A stretch of 64,000 nucleotides of DNA from positions 25,001 through 89,000 of the forward strand of contig KV908704.1 of assembly GCA_002005505.1 (NCBI GenBank), read 5' to 3'. The DNA comes from Botryococcus braunii. Lineage: Eukaryota > Chlorophyta > Trebouxiophyceae. The notes beneath the pieces were generated by a model that searched no databases, had not been told where the DNA came from, and was given only the letters and a program-made list of their open reading frames with translations. The translations under genes and the position numbers were made by a program. Shown one piece after another: positions 1 to 29,399 of this stretch (position 1 is its first letter; each line of letters opens with the position of its first letter).

Positions 1-1300
1 GATAGGGGGGCAGGGAGAGGGCGGGAGGGAGGGAGGGGGGCGCAGGCAGGGGGGAAGGGAGAGAGGGAAAGGTTTGTCGGATTTGCCCCCCTCCCCCCTT
101 CCCGGGGGAGGGGGGGGTAGATGGGAAGGGGAGAGAAAGACAGGGAGGGAAAGGGATGGTGTAGCCTGGGGGTGGAGAGGGTGGGGTCAGCGAGGGGGGA
201 GGGGGGAGGGATGGTGTAGCCCGGGGGTGGGAGGAAGGGGGAGGGAAGGGGAGGCGGGAAGGGAAGGGAGGGAGGGGCCGGTGCGGAGGAAGCGGTCAGA
301 GCTTGAATATTGATTAATCGAGATGGTGTCTTGCAAAGTCAGGTAAGAGAAGACTGTGGATGGGCAGGAGTTGGGAGTGGACTTGAGCCCACGTCTGAAG
401 AGCATTCGGGTGGAGGAGCCGCCCAAGCGGCAGGGGGGCGGTAAAGTGGAGAGTGTGCAAGAACTCGTGGACAAGCTTCACAACGAGGCCAAGGTGATTT
501 GATCACATTAAGTAGCCTCGGGCAGCGGCAAGGGTGGAGAGCTTGCAAGGAGTCGTAGACAAGTTTTGAACCGACTTCGGGGTTTTTATTGTTAATGTTC
601 TCCTGCACCAAATCATGATAACCAACTCAGGGCAGCAGCAAGGTAGAGGAGCTGGAAGAAACTTTTCTTTAAGCCTGATCTCGCTAAATATATTATTATT
701 GAAACGATCTAGGCCTCAGCAAGGCGTCAAATGTCAAAAAGTGATTAAATGGCAATTTCAACCGTGGATGTTATCATTGGCCTTAGCCACATTAAGTAAT
801 AGAGTTTGTTCTCAAGCAATCTGTTGTTGTCAACTGCTACGTTGAACGTCCAGGGTCCGGAGTCCGTGCAGTACTAGTAGTGTCAGTACAAAACTAAATT
901 ACAGGCAGTCATACGAAACGCTCGGGCTCAAGCCGAATGCTCGAACATTAATGAAGAAGAGGAACGGAATCACGCCTTGTCCTTCTAAGCATGGGTTCTG
1001 GGATGATCCAGTTTGCTGCAGTCCTCAGGTTTAAATGCTATGTTTAATACACTATTCTATGCTCCAGTTTTGCAGCACTTTTTTGTAATGAGCATCCAGC
1101 TCGGAAGCAATTGTGTGGCAAAGGGAGTTCCTCGTGTACACATGGCGAATGGCTTGGTTCACTTTGTAAGTCTAAATAGCTCGTGACAGACCCCGTAAGC
1201 GGGAAAGATAGCGTTATGGGCGTTTGGATGTTCCAGAGCACGAGGCGTTGCTGGGATAAGGTCGTTTGCTAAACATTGGGGGTTGAGAGTGTGCAACTCC
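1..1300. other. Gene-free purine-rich leader of the window
   Basis: The first ~300 bases are a G/A-rich low-complexity stretch of GGGA and GGGAGG runs. The following kilobase is ordinary sequence with only short open frames that look like no known protein. I see no gene, RNA or clear repeat here. Confidence 0.5.
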
Positions 1301-1330
1301 TTTGATGTTTTAGTAAATGGTGCAATATAG

Positions 1331-1575
1331 TCATGCTGAGGACAAGGGCCAGGGCCAAGACTGTGCAAGTCGTGTAATATCTGGTGCGGCATGCTCATGC
1401 AAAGAGCCATACGAGACTGTGCAAGTCATGCAGTATTTGGTGCAGCATGCTTATGCCAAGAGCCATACGAGACTGTGCAAGTCATGCAGTATTTGGTGCA
1501 GCATGCTTATGCCCAGGCCCAGGGTCAAGACTGTGCAAGTCGTGTAGTGTTTGGTGCATCATACTTATAAATTCC
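1331..1575. repeat. ~57-bp minisatellite, four copies
   Basis: The motif GACTGTGCAAGTC recurs at about 1359, 1414, 1471 and 1529 (steps of 55, 57 and 58 bp), each time followed by a segment ending in TTTGGTGCA. A decayed relative lies near 1805-1850. Open frames through the array are repeat translations, not genes. Confidence 0.8.
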
Positions 1576-2183
1576 TCCCCCCCCCACCCCTCCCTTCCTG
1601 TTCGTGCCGCTTGCACCGTGTCTTCCTTTGCCATTTTCCAAGAGTTTTTCGCTATCACCTTTTGCCTCTGGCCCCTGGATTCCGCGTACCCGCATGCACT
1701 ATTTATGGTGTGCGGTTCAAATATTTAAACCGCAAAATACTAATAGGCTTCACTCTTTATACTAAATGTGCATGTGTGCCCTGGCCCTTGGCATGGCCCA
1801 GCGGTCAAGACCGTGCAAAGTCTTGAAAAGTAAATGGTGCAGCATGGTGCAACATGCATGGTGTACTATATACTGTATACGCTAAGGTATAATTATAATG
1901 TGTACATCTTTGCTAAGGCCATGGCAACGTGTATATGTACTACTACTATCAAGACATACGAAGCTATTGGTATATAACCTGTCCTTCGGACGGCACCCGA
2001 GCACCAATTTACACCACCTCCTCCCCCGTGGCCCCGTGGACACCATGGTACATTGAATGTGGACTGCAATGTTGTAGCCCACATTAATGCAGAAAGAGAC
2101 CTACCTCATTCCTGTGAACGGGACCTCCACTTGGGGGGGGGGGGGGGGGGGCCATCTTCCACGCGCAAAGAAACACACTTCTA

Positions 2184-2403
2184 GAAAGGGGAACGTCCTC
2201 CCCACACAAATGACGTCCGATATGGAGAAAGACCTCTTTCTCCAGATCTCAATTTAAAACTCCCCCTGCAAACGAATACCTGCACAAAAAACCCCAATTC
2301 TTAAAGAGGAACGTCCTTCCCACTCAAATGACGGCCGACATGGAGAAAGACCTCTTTCTCCAGATCTCGAGTTTAAACTTCCCCCTGCAAACGAATACCC
2401 AGA
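2184..2403. repeat. Two-copy ~120-bp tandem repeat with internal hairpin
   Basis: Two direct copies start near 2184 and 2303. Each contains GAGAAAGACCTCTTTCTC, which is an 18-base inverted repeat, and each ends in CCCCTGCAAACGAATACC. They differ at scattered positions. Confidence 0.75.
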
Positions 2404-2740
2404 AAACTTGTATCCAAAATTTATTCAATCGACGCGGAAATCCTTGTGCAACCGACTCTAGTCAGTTCCTCAAGGGTATACCCGCGTAGTATATTTGTAC
2501 TACGGATACATATACTACGGGTATATACTACGTAGCCATGATGAGGAGAGGACACGTCGTCTCCGTGCTGGTAATAAGCACCAAAACGTAGAGAAGAACC
2601 CCATCGGCATGAGCTTCGGCCCTGGGGCGGAGCACTACTGTGCACTGCACAGCACGTGGTGCACGTGGGCAAAACTGGGAGGCGTCGCTGGGTAGATGTC
2701 TACGAGGCATACACCCTGTGCAGGCGACATGCTATGACAC

Positions 2741-2857
<117 letters not shown>

Positions 2858-3157
2858 ATCTATCAATTCAAATAATAATCACATTTCCCGAGTAAATGAA
2901 ATGAATCAGAAATGAAAGTGGTTTGGGCCTACCCGCAGTACTGAATGTGCCGAACACAATTCGATCAATCCTCAAACAGGGATTGTATTGACGCGGAACG
3001 TAAACTCCCTAATCGTTGGCAAACTTAAAAGCAAGCTTCTGGCCTTCAGGCCCCGTCTTTATGTTCCTCCCATATCATTGTGCAGGTTGCAATAACCTGA
3101 CCTGCAAAACACACGCAGGCGTGCACAGACGCACACGCACAAAATGCATGCAGGCGT

Positions 3158-3158
<1 letters not shown>

Positions 3159-3246
<88 letters not shown>
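3159..3246. repeat. (CA)n microsatellite
   Basis: Pure CA dinucleotide tract of about 88 bp. Confidence 0.95.
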
Positions 3247-3249
<3 letters not shown>

Positions 3250-3559
3250 GATGGTTCAGATGCCAGACCGTGTTGGTGGCGGCTCTAGGTTGGGGCTGCC
3301 TCTAAGTGCGCCCTTGGTTCAGAATTCCTCCGGGGACCAAATGACTCCCACGGCCACAGTCGCTGGGTGGAATACTGCCGGCAGCGGCGGGGCGGGGCGG
3401 GTCGCCTTGGGGGATGTACGAGTCCCATTTATTAATAAATGGGAACCAAAATTGGTTCCCCAGGAAGCGACCCGCGGGGCCGGGAGGGAGCCCACAACAA
3501 CGGCCTGGGACATGCCTGGTGGTGTGCGGCTGGGCACGTTCGGCAATTCCAAATCACTT

Positions 3560-3850
3560 TTCTTTTTAAATCTTACTCGCAGCCCAACGGTTTTGAGCCC
3601 CTCTGGCGGGTCCACCACACTCGAGCTCGGAAGGGGGAGGATTCACGAATCTACTCCCAGCCCTGCAACTCTGAGCCACTCTGGTGGATCCACACTTGGG
3701 AGGACGAGGATTCACGGGTCTTAGTCGCAACCGAATCGTTTTGCGCTCCTCTGGCAGGTTCACTAGTCGGGAGGGGGAGGATTCACGGATCTTACTCGCG
3801 GCTCGGCATTTTAGAGGCCCCTCTGGTGTGGGTCCACACCCCCCGGGGGG
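3560..3850. repeat. Degenerate 60-70-bp minisatellite
   Basis: Units marked by GGATTCACG at about 3648, 3708 and 3779, each preceded by a segment containing CCTCTGG and GGTCCAC or similar. Long open frames on both strands across it are repeat-derived and are not called as genes. Confidence 0.7.
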
Positions 3851-4359
3851 GGGGGTGGGAGGTTGGGGGTTACTAATGAGTTGCATCCCCTGATTAGGTG
3901 CAATTCAGGAACGTGGAGGCCTCCCCCTCGGGGGAGGCCGTCTCAGGCCTGAGAAGGACGACTCCGGCTCCCAAGACGGTGATGGCATTTACCACTCCAC
4001 ACTTTGTCAGATTGCCTTGCCGAACGCGTCCAGCAGGCTATCTAGACTTGAAGGTGAAGCTTATCCTAACCACAAACCACGTATCCAACATCAGGCTGTC
4101 TGTGCACATCGTAGACTCTTAACACGTGGCAAGAAGTCTCACAAAGACGGCCCCAACACAGAGGGGCCCCATGGCTCAAACCTGCAAGCGGGCCCAGCAG
4201 TACTACTAATTAGTACTACTAAATAGCAATAGTAAATAGTTCTACTAAATAGCACTACTAAAAAGTTTTACGGTTATTTCTAATTCTCGGAATGCACAAG
4301 AGGGCAATCCTCGTCCCTGCTCGTGAACGGCGAGAACTGGACTCCCCGTGACTAAACAA

Positions 4360-4610
4360 TACTACCTCTCAAAATGCCGGCGCCCAATCCGTCCGAAACC
4401 ACGACCTTTTGAAGCCTTCCCAAAGACAACCGCAGAATGCCGGCTTTCAAACCAGGAACGCGACCCCCTTACCCCCAAAGAGAGACCCCTCGGAATGTCC
4501 GCGCTCAATCCACAAAGGAGACTCCCCCCCCCCCCCCCCAAAAAAAAAAACACACCTCAAAATGCCGGCGCCCAATCCGAGAGCGGGACCCCCCCCCGCT
4601 CCCCTGCGCC
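4360..4610. repeat. Degenerate repeats with a C-run/A-run junction
   Basis: AATGCCGGCGCCCAATCCG occurs near 4374 and 4561, with decayed relatives near 4436 and 4494. A run of 16 C followed immediately by 11 A lies at 4524-4550. No coding signal is visible. Confidence 0.6.
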
Positions 4611-4827
4611 TCCCTCAGACCCTCCCTCAGGAACCTCCCTCAGACTGCCCAGAATTTGTTTTGGGAAACCCTCCCCAAAACAAAATCCGTCAGAATCCTC
4701 GCACCATGCTGCGAGCAAAGATCCGCAGTCAGAAACCCGATTCAGAGAGTGTCAAGCGAGTGCGCCCCAGGCGTGCGGGAGGGAGACTGCGGTGTCGGAA
4801 AAATAATGGTGAGGGTGTCACTCGGCG

Positions 4828-5023
4828 ACGCAAGGTCACTCGATGACGGAGTGCCACTCGGTGACTCGATGCCACTTGATGACAACATGTCTTTCGATGA
4901 CTCAAATGTCTCTCGATGACTAACTGTAACTGTCACTCGATGACTTGAGATCACTCGATGCCTCAACGCCAGTCGATGACTTGATAAAACTCAGTGACCT
5001 GAGACCACTCGGTGACTCCGTGG

Positions 5024-5037
<14 letters not shown>
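4828..5037. repeat. ~19-bp array copying the transporter stop-codon region
   Basis: About eleven units resembling GTCACTCGATGACT occur every ~19 bp. The last unit, at 5023-5036, is the end of the transporter coding sequence itself: on the minus strand it reads Val-Ile-Asp-stop. The array therefore forms the immediate 3' untranslated region and looks like repeated duplication of the exon end. Confidence 0.75.
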
Positions 5038-13157
<8,120 letters not shown>

Positions 13158-13399
13158 CTCAGTGTCTCTCTCTCCCCCGTCTCCCTCCCTCGCCCGCCCC
13201 TACCCATTCTCTTCCAGCCCTGACAGTCCCCCCCCCCCGGGGGGCCCCTCCCCCCCTGGGCTATAGCCCTTGATTACAACCTTTGCTTCCAACCCTTGAT
13301 GACTACCCTTGTTTACAACCTTTGAGGTTAGGTTCACAGCTCACGAAGTCTGACACCTCCCTTATGCTCAAGGGGCTGTGACAGTGGGCCGCCACATCC

Positions 13400-13600
13400 T
13401 ACCTTTGTATATCTGCGTCTTTCTGCCTTTTGCACATCTGAGTCCTTTCTGCCTTTGCACACCTGTGCCTTTCTGCATTTTGCACATCTGCGTCTTTCTG
13501 CCTTTTGCACATCTGCGTCGTTCTGCCCTTGCACATCTGTGTCTTTCTGCCTTTTGCACATCTGTACCTTTCTGCCCTTGCACATCTGTGTCTCCTCCCC
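13400..13600. repeat. ~25-bp minisatellite
   Basis: About eight units of CTTTCTGCCTTTTGCACATC plus a few bases, period 24-26 bp. Open frames on both strands are repeat translations. Confidence 0.85.
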
Positions 13601-13999
13601 CCCCCCCCCCCACGCTGGCTGGGGGATGGGCTTCTTCAAGCGCTCAAGGCGAGAGAAACAGCGGTGAAGAGGGTGTAGCCTTGAGACCCGGGGAAGAGAC
13701 TAGACGTGAGGGAACAAGGATTCTTCCCCATTTCTCTAACATCTCGTGGGGCTGCTAAGGCGGCAACCAAGGGCGTTATCTAGAGTACTCAACGCAGGTA
13801 GGCTGGCGGGACGGAGCTATGTTGGTGAATTAGCCAGCTTTTGGGGTGAAGCCCAGGCGACCTAGAGCGACCTGTTCTGATCGCTCGGCCCCCCGAAGGC
13901 TGTTGGGACACACTCCACACATTCACACACATGGGAAGGACCCGTGGGGGCAGGTTGCCCCCCACCTCCACCAAGCAGCATACATATGCTCACGTGCGC

Positions 14000-14244
<245 letters not shown>

Positions 14245-14439
14245 AAGGGGGGAGAAAGGGTGAGAGGATTCTTGTTGGAGGGAAGGTAACCTTGTCTTCA
14301 TCGGCCTCCTCTTGGGTTCCGGTTTTGAAGGCCTGCGGGGCCCACAACTTCGCCCCGTACCTGCTCTTGCGGTGTTTCTGCAGCCACACGCCAACAACCC
14401 CCAAAAGCTCTCGTCAGTCGCGAGGCCCTTGAGGTCTGA

Positions 14440-15200
14440 GACAGCATATACCCGTTCCGATCTGCTTTCAAGGTGAAAGTGAAAGTGATGCTGTCTGAGA
14501 TCGAAGAATCATGACTAATCCCTAGGCACCATCCATTCTGATCCGCGTTCAAGGTAAAAGTGATGCTGTCTGAGATCGAAGAATCATGACTCATCCTTCT
14601 TCACCATCCATGTTGGCGCCCCCCTCCACAAATCACGATCGAGGTGTGTGGTGAGTATATGTTAGGAAACATCCATCATTGGTGCACGATCCACAGAACA
14701 GCATTGTTGTATCAAGGCTAATCCTTGGGTACCATCCATTCCAAAGTGCACAAGGTACTGGTCACAAATGGCGAGTCACGACTAATCCCCGTGTCCCTGC
14801 GCTGAATTTTCCATTCCACTCATTGCTTGTTATGTGTCATGACTCATCCTCAGGCTTCTCCGCTACACTGTCCATTTCACTCATTGCTTGTTATGTGTCA
14901 TGACTCATCCTCAGGCTCCTCCGCTACACTGTCCATTCCACTCATTGCTTGTTATGTGTCATGATTAATCTTGGCACCAGCCCTAAGCATTCCACTGGTC
15001 ACACACGATGCGCCATGACCAACTGTAAGGCACCTTCCACTATGAGACCAAAGCACTGGTCACCGGCGACACAAAATGCACCAACCCTTATGATGCTCAT
15101 TGCATTGGCCACACACGATGTACCATGACTAGCCTCTAGGTACCTTCACTAACAAGACCAGAGCACAGGTCATAGGTGACACAAAATGATGCCCAGTACT
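14440..15200. repeat. Family of tandem repeats (61-bp, ~80-bp and ~113-bp)
   Basis: GATGCTGTCTGAGATCGAAG occurs twice (about 14489 and 14561). CATTGCTTGTTATGTGTCAT occurs at 14821, 14882 and 14943 (61-bp period). A ~113-bp unit with ACACACGATG and GACACAAAATG follows to about 15200. No coding signal. Confidence 0.8.
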
Positions 15201-16560
15201 AAGCCCACCACAGCAATTTGTGTTGAAATTCCTGTTCTTATATGTCCATGCCGGTAGAGGTCTCCTGACAATGGATGGTCACAAGCGAGATACCTACCCC
15301 TATGTTAGCTGAAGCCCTTTTTGTGACAGGGGAAGCAGAAGCAAGGGAATAATACCACTAACGCATGAAATCAAATGCATTCTATGCTTCAACGTCAATG
15401 ATCCCATTCTGAAAATGCACTTGCCGAGGCAGACAGTACAGCTGGTAGACATAGGCAATTAAGACAAACAAGGGAACAGCGACAAATGAAGACTGGTGAC
15501 TCCACAGATAATTTGGTTGGTTGTTAACTGTCCATTCCCCACCTGAAGGTCAGTTGTAGCTTTCAACACATTAGCTCGGACGAAGGCAGGTTCAAGAGAT
15601 TGCCGTGGCCTGCAGAAACCCCTACATTGGATTGAGATCTCACTAAGATCCCTGTGAAACGAAATACATGTGCATATTCTGCAACAAACAGCCATAAAGA
15701 GCATATGGAAACATGCTCAACACACACAAAAACTTATTGCGATTATTTTCCCATATACAGGAAGACAGGCCGCTGAAGTTGATGTCTGTCAAAGTTGAGG
15801 CCCAGAACGACTACAGAGACTTCAAACGTCACAAGTATTGTCTAGTTAACCTCAGTGATTTGCTTTAAAGCTTGGACTTTACCTCCATGCTCGGGATATT
15901 GTCCAGCGTCTGTGACATGGAGATACACTATACTGTCTTGGGTGCTTGCCCGTGCAAGCACCAGCATTCGCGCCAGAAGTCGACGGCAACGACAGCTCAT
16001 AATAATTTCCTGACACCATCTTCTATTGGAGCGTGGTGCTGGGTCAGCCGATCCGACCTTCACCATGTTCCGGTGTGGTTGATGGACGTTCCGACATACT
16101 AGCCTACCCACAGTATAGCTTGACGGATTTGACAAAAGCCAGAAAACAGAGAATAAATCTGCAATGTGGGAAACAGAACAATGTGCTTTCACGATGATGA
16201 TACTATAAGCTTGGGACGATGTGAAGCCTGCAGAAGGGAAGATGCCGATTTGCCGACTTTATCCTACCTCTCGAACGTGTCCATTCTAATCCCCCAAACG
16301 GCACGCTACATGCCTTAAAACAGGGAAAAGCATGAAATTGCTCCTGCACGCAAATAGCAACCGTTTTGATTACGCACTAAATAAGTAGGCCGTGAGGTTT
16401 ATTCGTGCGGTTTTTGACCACGGTGCGCAGGCTTTTTTCAGGACAACGCAGCTGGTTTCCGACAGAGTTTATGGTAGCTTTATAAGCGCAGAACAGTTGG
16501 GGGTTAACATGTATCGCTTGCTTGCTATACATATAACAGAACATGGAGTTCTATAAATTA
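15200..16560. other. Non-repetitive 5' flank of the DHQ-SDH gene
   Basis: Ordinary-complexity sequence with short open frames only. The promoter of the plus-strand DHQ-SDH gene should lie at its right end, but I see no convincing TATA box or other element. Confidence 0.4.
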
Positions 16561-16580
16561 CTAGTTTGGTGTATTTCAAG

Positions 16581-24772
<8,192 letters not shown>

Positions 24773-24789
24773 GAGCATTGCGTCAGGCT

Positions 24790-25000
24790 GCAGCCTGGTT
24801 GTAGGCGTGGTCGTACACAGCCTTTTGAAGTGTAGTAGAGCTCATAATCGGGCTAAAGGTGCGGTGTCCGCGCCCGTCTTTGTGGCTGCAACCGGTTACA
24901 CCTGGTTGTAGACGGTCGTGGTCAGCCTTCTGAGTGTTGTTTAGCTCATACCTGGGCCAGGGGTGCCGCGTCCGCACCTGTGTTTGTCTTGGCACTGTCC
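24790..25000. repeat. Two-copy ~115-bp repeat after the DHQ-SDH stop
   Basis: CCTGGTTGTAG begins near 24795 and 24902, each followed by GTCG, a CAGCCTT segment, a TAGCTCATA-type block and GTGTCCGC or CGCGTCCGC. It starts about 20 bp after the stop codon. Confidence 0.65.
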
Positions 25001-25773
25001 TTGAATGTCCGCGAGCGCAGATGGCCAGGATACGATTGCCTCCGTTCATGACGGCGTAGTGGCCGTGTACAATCTTGACAGCATGTGATCATGGTATGGT
25101 TGTACCGTGCTATCTCGCAGATGCTGGGTGAGTTTGAGAGCGGCGAGGGAGGGAGGGAGGGAGGGAGGGAGGGGAAAGGGGGTTGGGAACGGAGGGAGAA
25201 GGGGGATGGGGGAGGAGAGTAGGGGGGGGAGAGGGAGTTCGCACGAGAGCCCCCCCCCCCCCTTCCTTCTTTTATTTCCCAATTTCCTCTGTGCACACGA
25301 GTGTTCATGCGTGCATTGCCTCGTGAGGGTTTTTACGAGCTACAAAGTCCGGGGTCCTACGCCGACCCCACGTCCAGAGTTCTGTACAGCTGCGTGGGTG
25401 CAGGGTTTTGGTGTTAGTAAGTTGATTTAAAATACAAGGTTGGTGTCAAGGTGGTATGCGAAGGTGTTCCAAGTGTGCCTTTGGATCCACAATTACGGTG
25501 CAAAGGGTGGCCTGGTTGCGTCTGTCCTCTGCTCATCATTTCCTTCACTTTGCGGCCAGCTCGCTTGTGCCATCCATGCGTGTGCTTGTGGGGCACACGA
25601 TATCTTTTTGTCCTGGCTAAATGCTCCTGCAACTGGAATACATGTGGGCCACGTGGGCTGCTCGTCTACTTCCTGAGACCCGTTATCATGGTGGTCTGCA
25701 TGGTGGCAATATCAATGTGTTTATATTTGCCGCATGTCCAGGTGAGGTGAGGTTTCTGGGAAGCTAGTGCTGG

Positions 25774-25945
<172 letters not shown>

Positions 25946-26119
25946 ACAGTGTGTGAGAGAGAGAGAAGGGGGGGGGTTCTGACATATGGAAAATCAAAAC
26001 GCCCGGGACGGAATCTTACAGAATGAAGATTCAACTCATGCTATGGCGTGTCTAGGAACACATGATAACTCTGATGCTCGTCACTGTACATGTACTCTGA
26101 TGCTCGCTACTGTATACAT

Positions 26120-26460
26120 GTGGGGCCTTGCCTGAGCAGCCTTGCAGTCGCCAGCAGGGCTTGCACTTGCGGAGAGGGTTCCTAAGACTCAGCGGTGCAT
26201 GCCCAGCGGCCCTGCAACCATAGTTGGAGCAACCATGTGTAGGCTTGCAACCAAGACAGCGCTGCATCGACCCGGGACCTGCAACTATGATGGAGAGACC
26301 TAGATGGAGCGACCAAACATGTGCCAGCAGCCAGCACGGCAGTGTATCGACCCTGGGGCTGCATTGATAGATGGAGCAACCAAACATCGGTCTGCAACCA
26401 AGGCAGCCGTGTATCCAACACTGTGCCAGCAAACATACATGGGCCTGCAAGCATTACGAT
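26120..26460. repeat. Degenerate ~75-100-bp repeats
   Basis: Segments with CTGCAACCA, GATGGAGC, AACCAAACAT and GTGTATCGACC recur three or four times in loose order. No gene is visible. Confidence 0.5.
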
Positions 26461-26631
26461 GTAGCGCCGACTGAGGAAACAAGCCGCTCCACACGTCTTC
26501 CTAACATGCCAATCGGCAAAGCCTGTCCCTTCGAAACAAGCAGAGCATTGCCGCTATGCAGGACGTGCAAACGCAAACTTTCCTTGCAGACGTGCTTAAG
26601 AACGTGTCACATGCGTGTGCAGTCTAGCTGT

Positions 26632-26812
26632 AAGACATGTTTGTGACATGTTCAGACCCGCTCAGATCTAGAAGAGAAAGGGTCTTGGAGGGGTGCTCAA
26701 CCTCCCTCACACCTGTACAGTGAAGTGTGAAGTGCGAGGGAGGTCGAGCACCCCTCAAAGACGCTTGCCCTTCTAGATCTGAGCAGATCTGAACATGTCA
26801 CAAACAGGATCC
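26632..26812. repeat. Large imperfect palindrome (possible MITE-like element)
   Basis: Two ~70-base arms (about 26638-26708 and 26738-26808) are inverted copies. The outer part of the left arm is TGTTTGTGACATGTTCAGA, and the right arm is its reverse complement apart from a few mismatches. The arms share an AGATCTAGAAG block and end inward at CCTCCCTC/GAGGGAGG. The loop is ~29 bp. No transposase is present. Confidence 0.85.
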
Positions 26813-26999
26813 GGTCCCTGTAGGAGTCCCCGACAGTGTCTTAGGCACCTCACACTTCCGGCCCGTCATAAAGTGGCGCTTAGAATGGCGCTGATTGGAC
26901 GTACTGAGAAAATAACCCCTTTAGACGGGCTTGCAAACGCGCTTCGCGCCCGGAACGCGCGACGAGGGAATGCCGCTGCCGCATGTGTGATCAGGGCAG

Positions 27000-28540
27000 A
27001 ATGTAAACAGAACAATCGAGGCATCACAGTCTGGGTGCCAAAGTAGTGCACACGTGCCGGAAGTCTTCACGAAGATCAGGGGGTTCGAACTCCCTCACCC
27101 ATAGGCAAACGTTGAATGGCTCTGACCATACTCGATGCTGGCGCTTGCAAGGGGCACTGTGAGCACACACCTATGCGGGAGTCTCTTTACGAAGCTCAGG
27201 GAGTTGTTTCACCCACAGCCCTGGCCAGAGCTCGATAGCTCTGACAAACAGCGTCAAACCCGGCATTTAAGGGCAATAGTGAGTATATCAGTCTCCGTCC
27301 GGCATTTTCCGACTTGTCCTTCGGCCCCATAAGGTACATATAGCTCCGAAGTCCCACTTCCTCACTGAGGAGTTGGCCCATGGAACACCGAGGAGTATTG
27401 AGCAACGACCCCTCCTCTAATTAATATTTAGGACCGAGTCCTCAGCAACGCCCTCTTCGCATCCCTGAAGCCATACGTGGCAGCTACACAGTTCACAGCT
27501 TCAACCCCTCAAAACAATATTGCAAAAGCTTCCAAACCACAATTGCAAGGGCTTTCTCAAATCGCTACTCTCTATATTCACTTTTCTTTTAAACGATACT
27601 GTAAAAGCTTCTCAAAATAGAGTCGGAAAAGCTTCTCAGAACAATGCCGAAAAGCATTCTCGCACCAAAACAAGAGCTCAAACGCGTACGCTCCTCATAA
27701 ACAATAGCAAAACCTCCTGAAGCTCATAAAACGAACCCATTGTCAGAATTTTGTGCACAGCACTGCGCCCAGGGTCTTCTTTAGAAAATCCTGACGCTAT
27801 GGCCGTAAAGCTCAATGTGACCGCCATGAAAGCACGCTGTGCAATGTCGCGAACATCCATCCCACATTTAGCGCAAGCCTTTGCAGCCACAGCCGCCTTC
27901 GACAGCATCGCCTTGACCTGCGCATGCTAGTGTACACATGCACTCGTTCTTGCAGTCGTATGCTCAACAGAGAGTGTCTGCATCTGTACATCCAACCGAG
28001 GAAGTCCTAGGAAAGCTTGTCGTAGGCCTACGACTATGTGTCATGAGTGATCAGCATTGGCACTATCGGTAGTGGCCGGGATTCGATCACCTGCAAGCAG
28101 CTAGTTCCAAACAGCGTCTACCCGATACCTCGCACAGCGTCAGTCAAGTCACTGCCAAAACAATGCCAGCGAGGATCACAGAGCCCATAGGCCTGGGCCT
28201 GGACCCTCAGCTTTGTAACCATGCACGCTTGGGGAATTACTTCACCACTTCCCATTGCTCTGTCAATCAGAGAGTCCATGGAGCCACGTTGCACAAAATC
28301 TTGACCTCAAGTTTTCTGTAGATGACGAAGGCGGTCCCTGCTTGAACTCGTCTCTATGCTCAATCCTGCAGACTCTTCCCCCAGAGCATGCGCATGTCTT
28401 TCTGCTCCTCACAATTACCATCGCTTCATTTACTCAAATCTCAAAATTCCTGTTCATGTACTCAAATCTCAAAGTTCCTGTTCATTTAATCAAAATTCCT
28501 GTTCATTTACTGCTGACACCAGCATCGCAAATCAGCTTGC
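27000..28540. other. Gene-free stretch
   Basis: Mostly single-copy sequence with short imperfect repeats, such as AAAAGCTTCTCA near 27605 and 27637 and CTCAAATCTCAAA near 28433-28470. I recognise no coding, RNA or regulatory feature. Confidence 0.45.
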
Positions 28541-28544
28541 CAGC

Positions 28545-29114
28545 ATGCTCGCGCGTGCACGTGATATGTCCTGAACACGTCCTCACAAACAATCCTGGTG
28601 CGACACTTCCTGTCATACGTCCACACCAATTGGTGGAAGGAAGCCTGCAAGGAAACCTGTCCTGAGGGAATACGCAAGCAAAGCCCAAAAAAGAATGCTG
28701 AAAGCGTAACTCATTGGTAACCAGGCTCATTTCTTGACTTCACTTTCTCAGCATGCTTCACGTGATCTGTCCTAAACACCCCCTCACAAACAAGATTTGA
28801 CCCATTGATGCAGGCCTGTCCAGCCTGTAACCAGCTGCTAATCCTTTCTGGTGCGACAATTCCTGTCATACGTCTGCAGCAAGGAAACCTCCTGTGACGG
28901 GTAACCAAAAAGTAATGCGCTGAGCGTAACTCATTATTGACCTCGCTCACTCCTTGACTTCCGTTTTTCGCAGCATACATCGCATGATCTGTCCTAAACC
29001 CGCCCTCACAAACAAGATTGCTTCTCTGATTCATGCATGCACGCCCTGTAAGCAGCTGCTTAAGATTTCCTGGTGCGACAAAGCCTGTCCTATGGATGCA
29101 CCAGGGAAACCTGC

Positions 29115-29157
<43 letters not shown>

Positions 29158-29245
29158 GGAGGGGGGGCATAAACAAGCAGAACCCAGAAAAAAGTCTCTC
29201 GAAAATCTAACTCTAGCACAACCAAGCTCAATACTTGACCTGCCC
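28545..29245. repeat. ~200-225-bp tandem repeat, three to four degenerate copies
   Basis: GATCTGTCCTAAAC at ~28760 and ~28987, with a variant GATATGTCCTGAAC at ~28561, marks units that also share CCCTCACAAACAAGATT, TGGTGCGACA and AAACCTGC-type blocks. A 40-bp GT tract interrupts the last copy. Confidence 0.7.
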
Positions 29246-29399
29246 TTCAGCTTGATTTTGGATTCACAGGTGAATTCATTTTGAGATGCGCCCGAAAGAT
29301 GTCAAACCTTTAGCAGACAGTCGGACTTCTTCGTCAGATGGCTGTCGTGCGACAGGAGATCAACACACCACCAGACAACCCAATTTTCCACGCAGCTAA

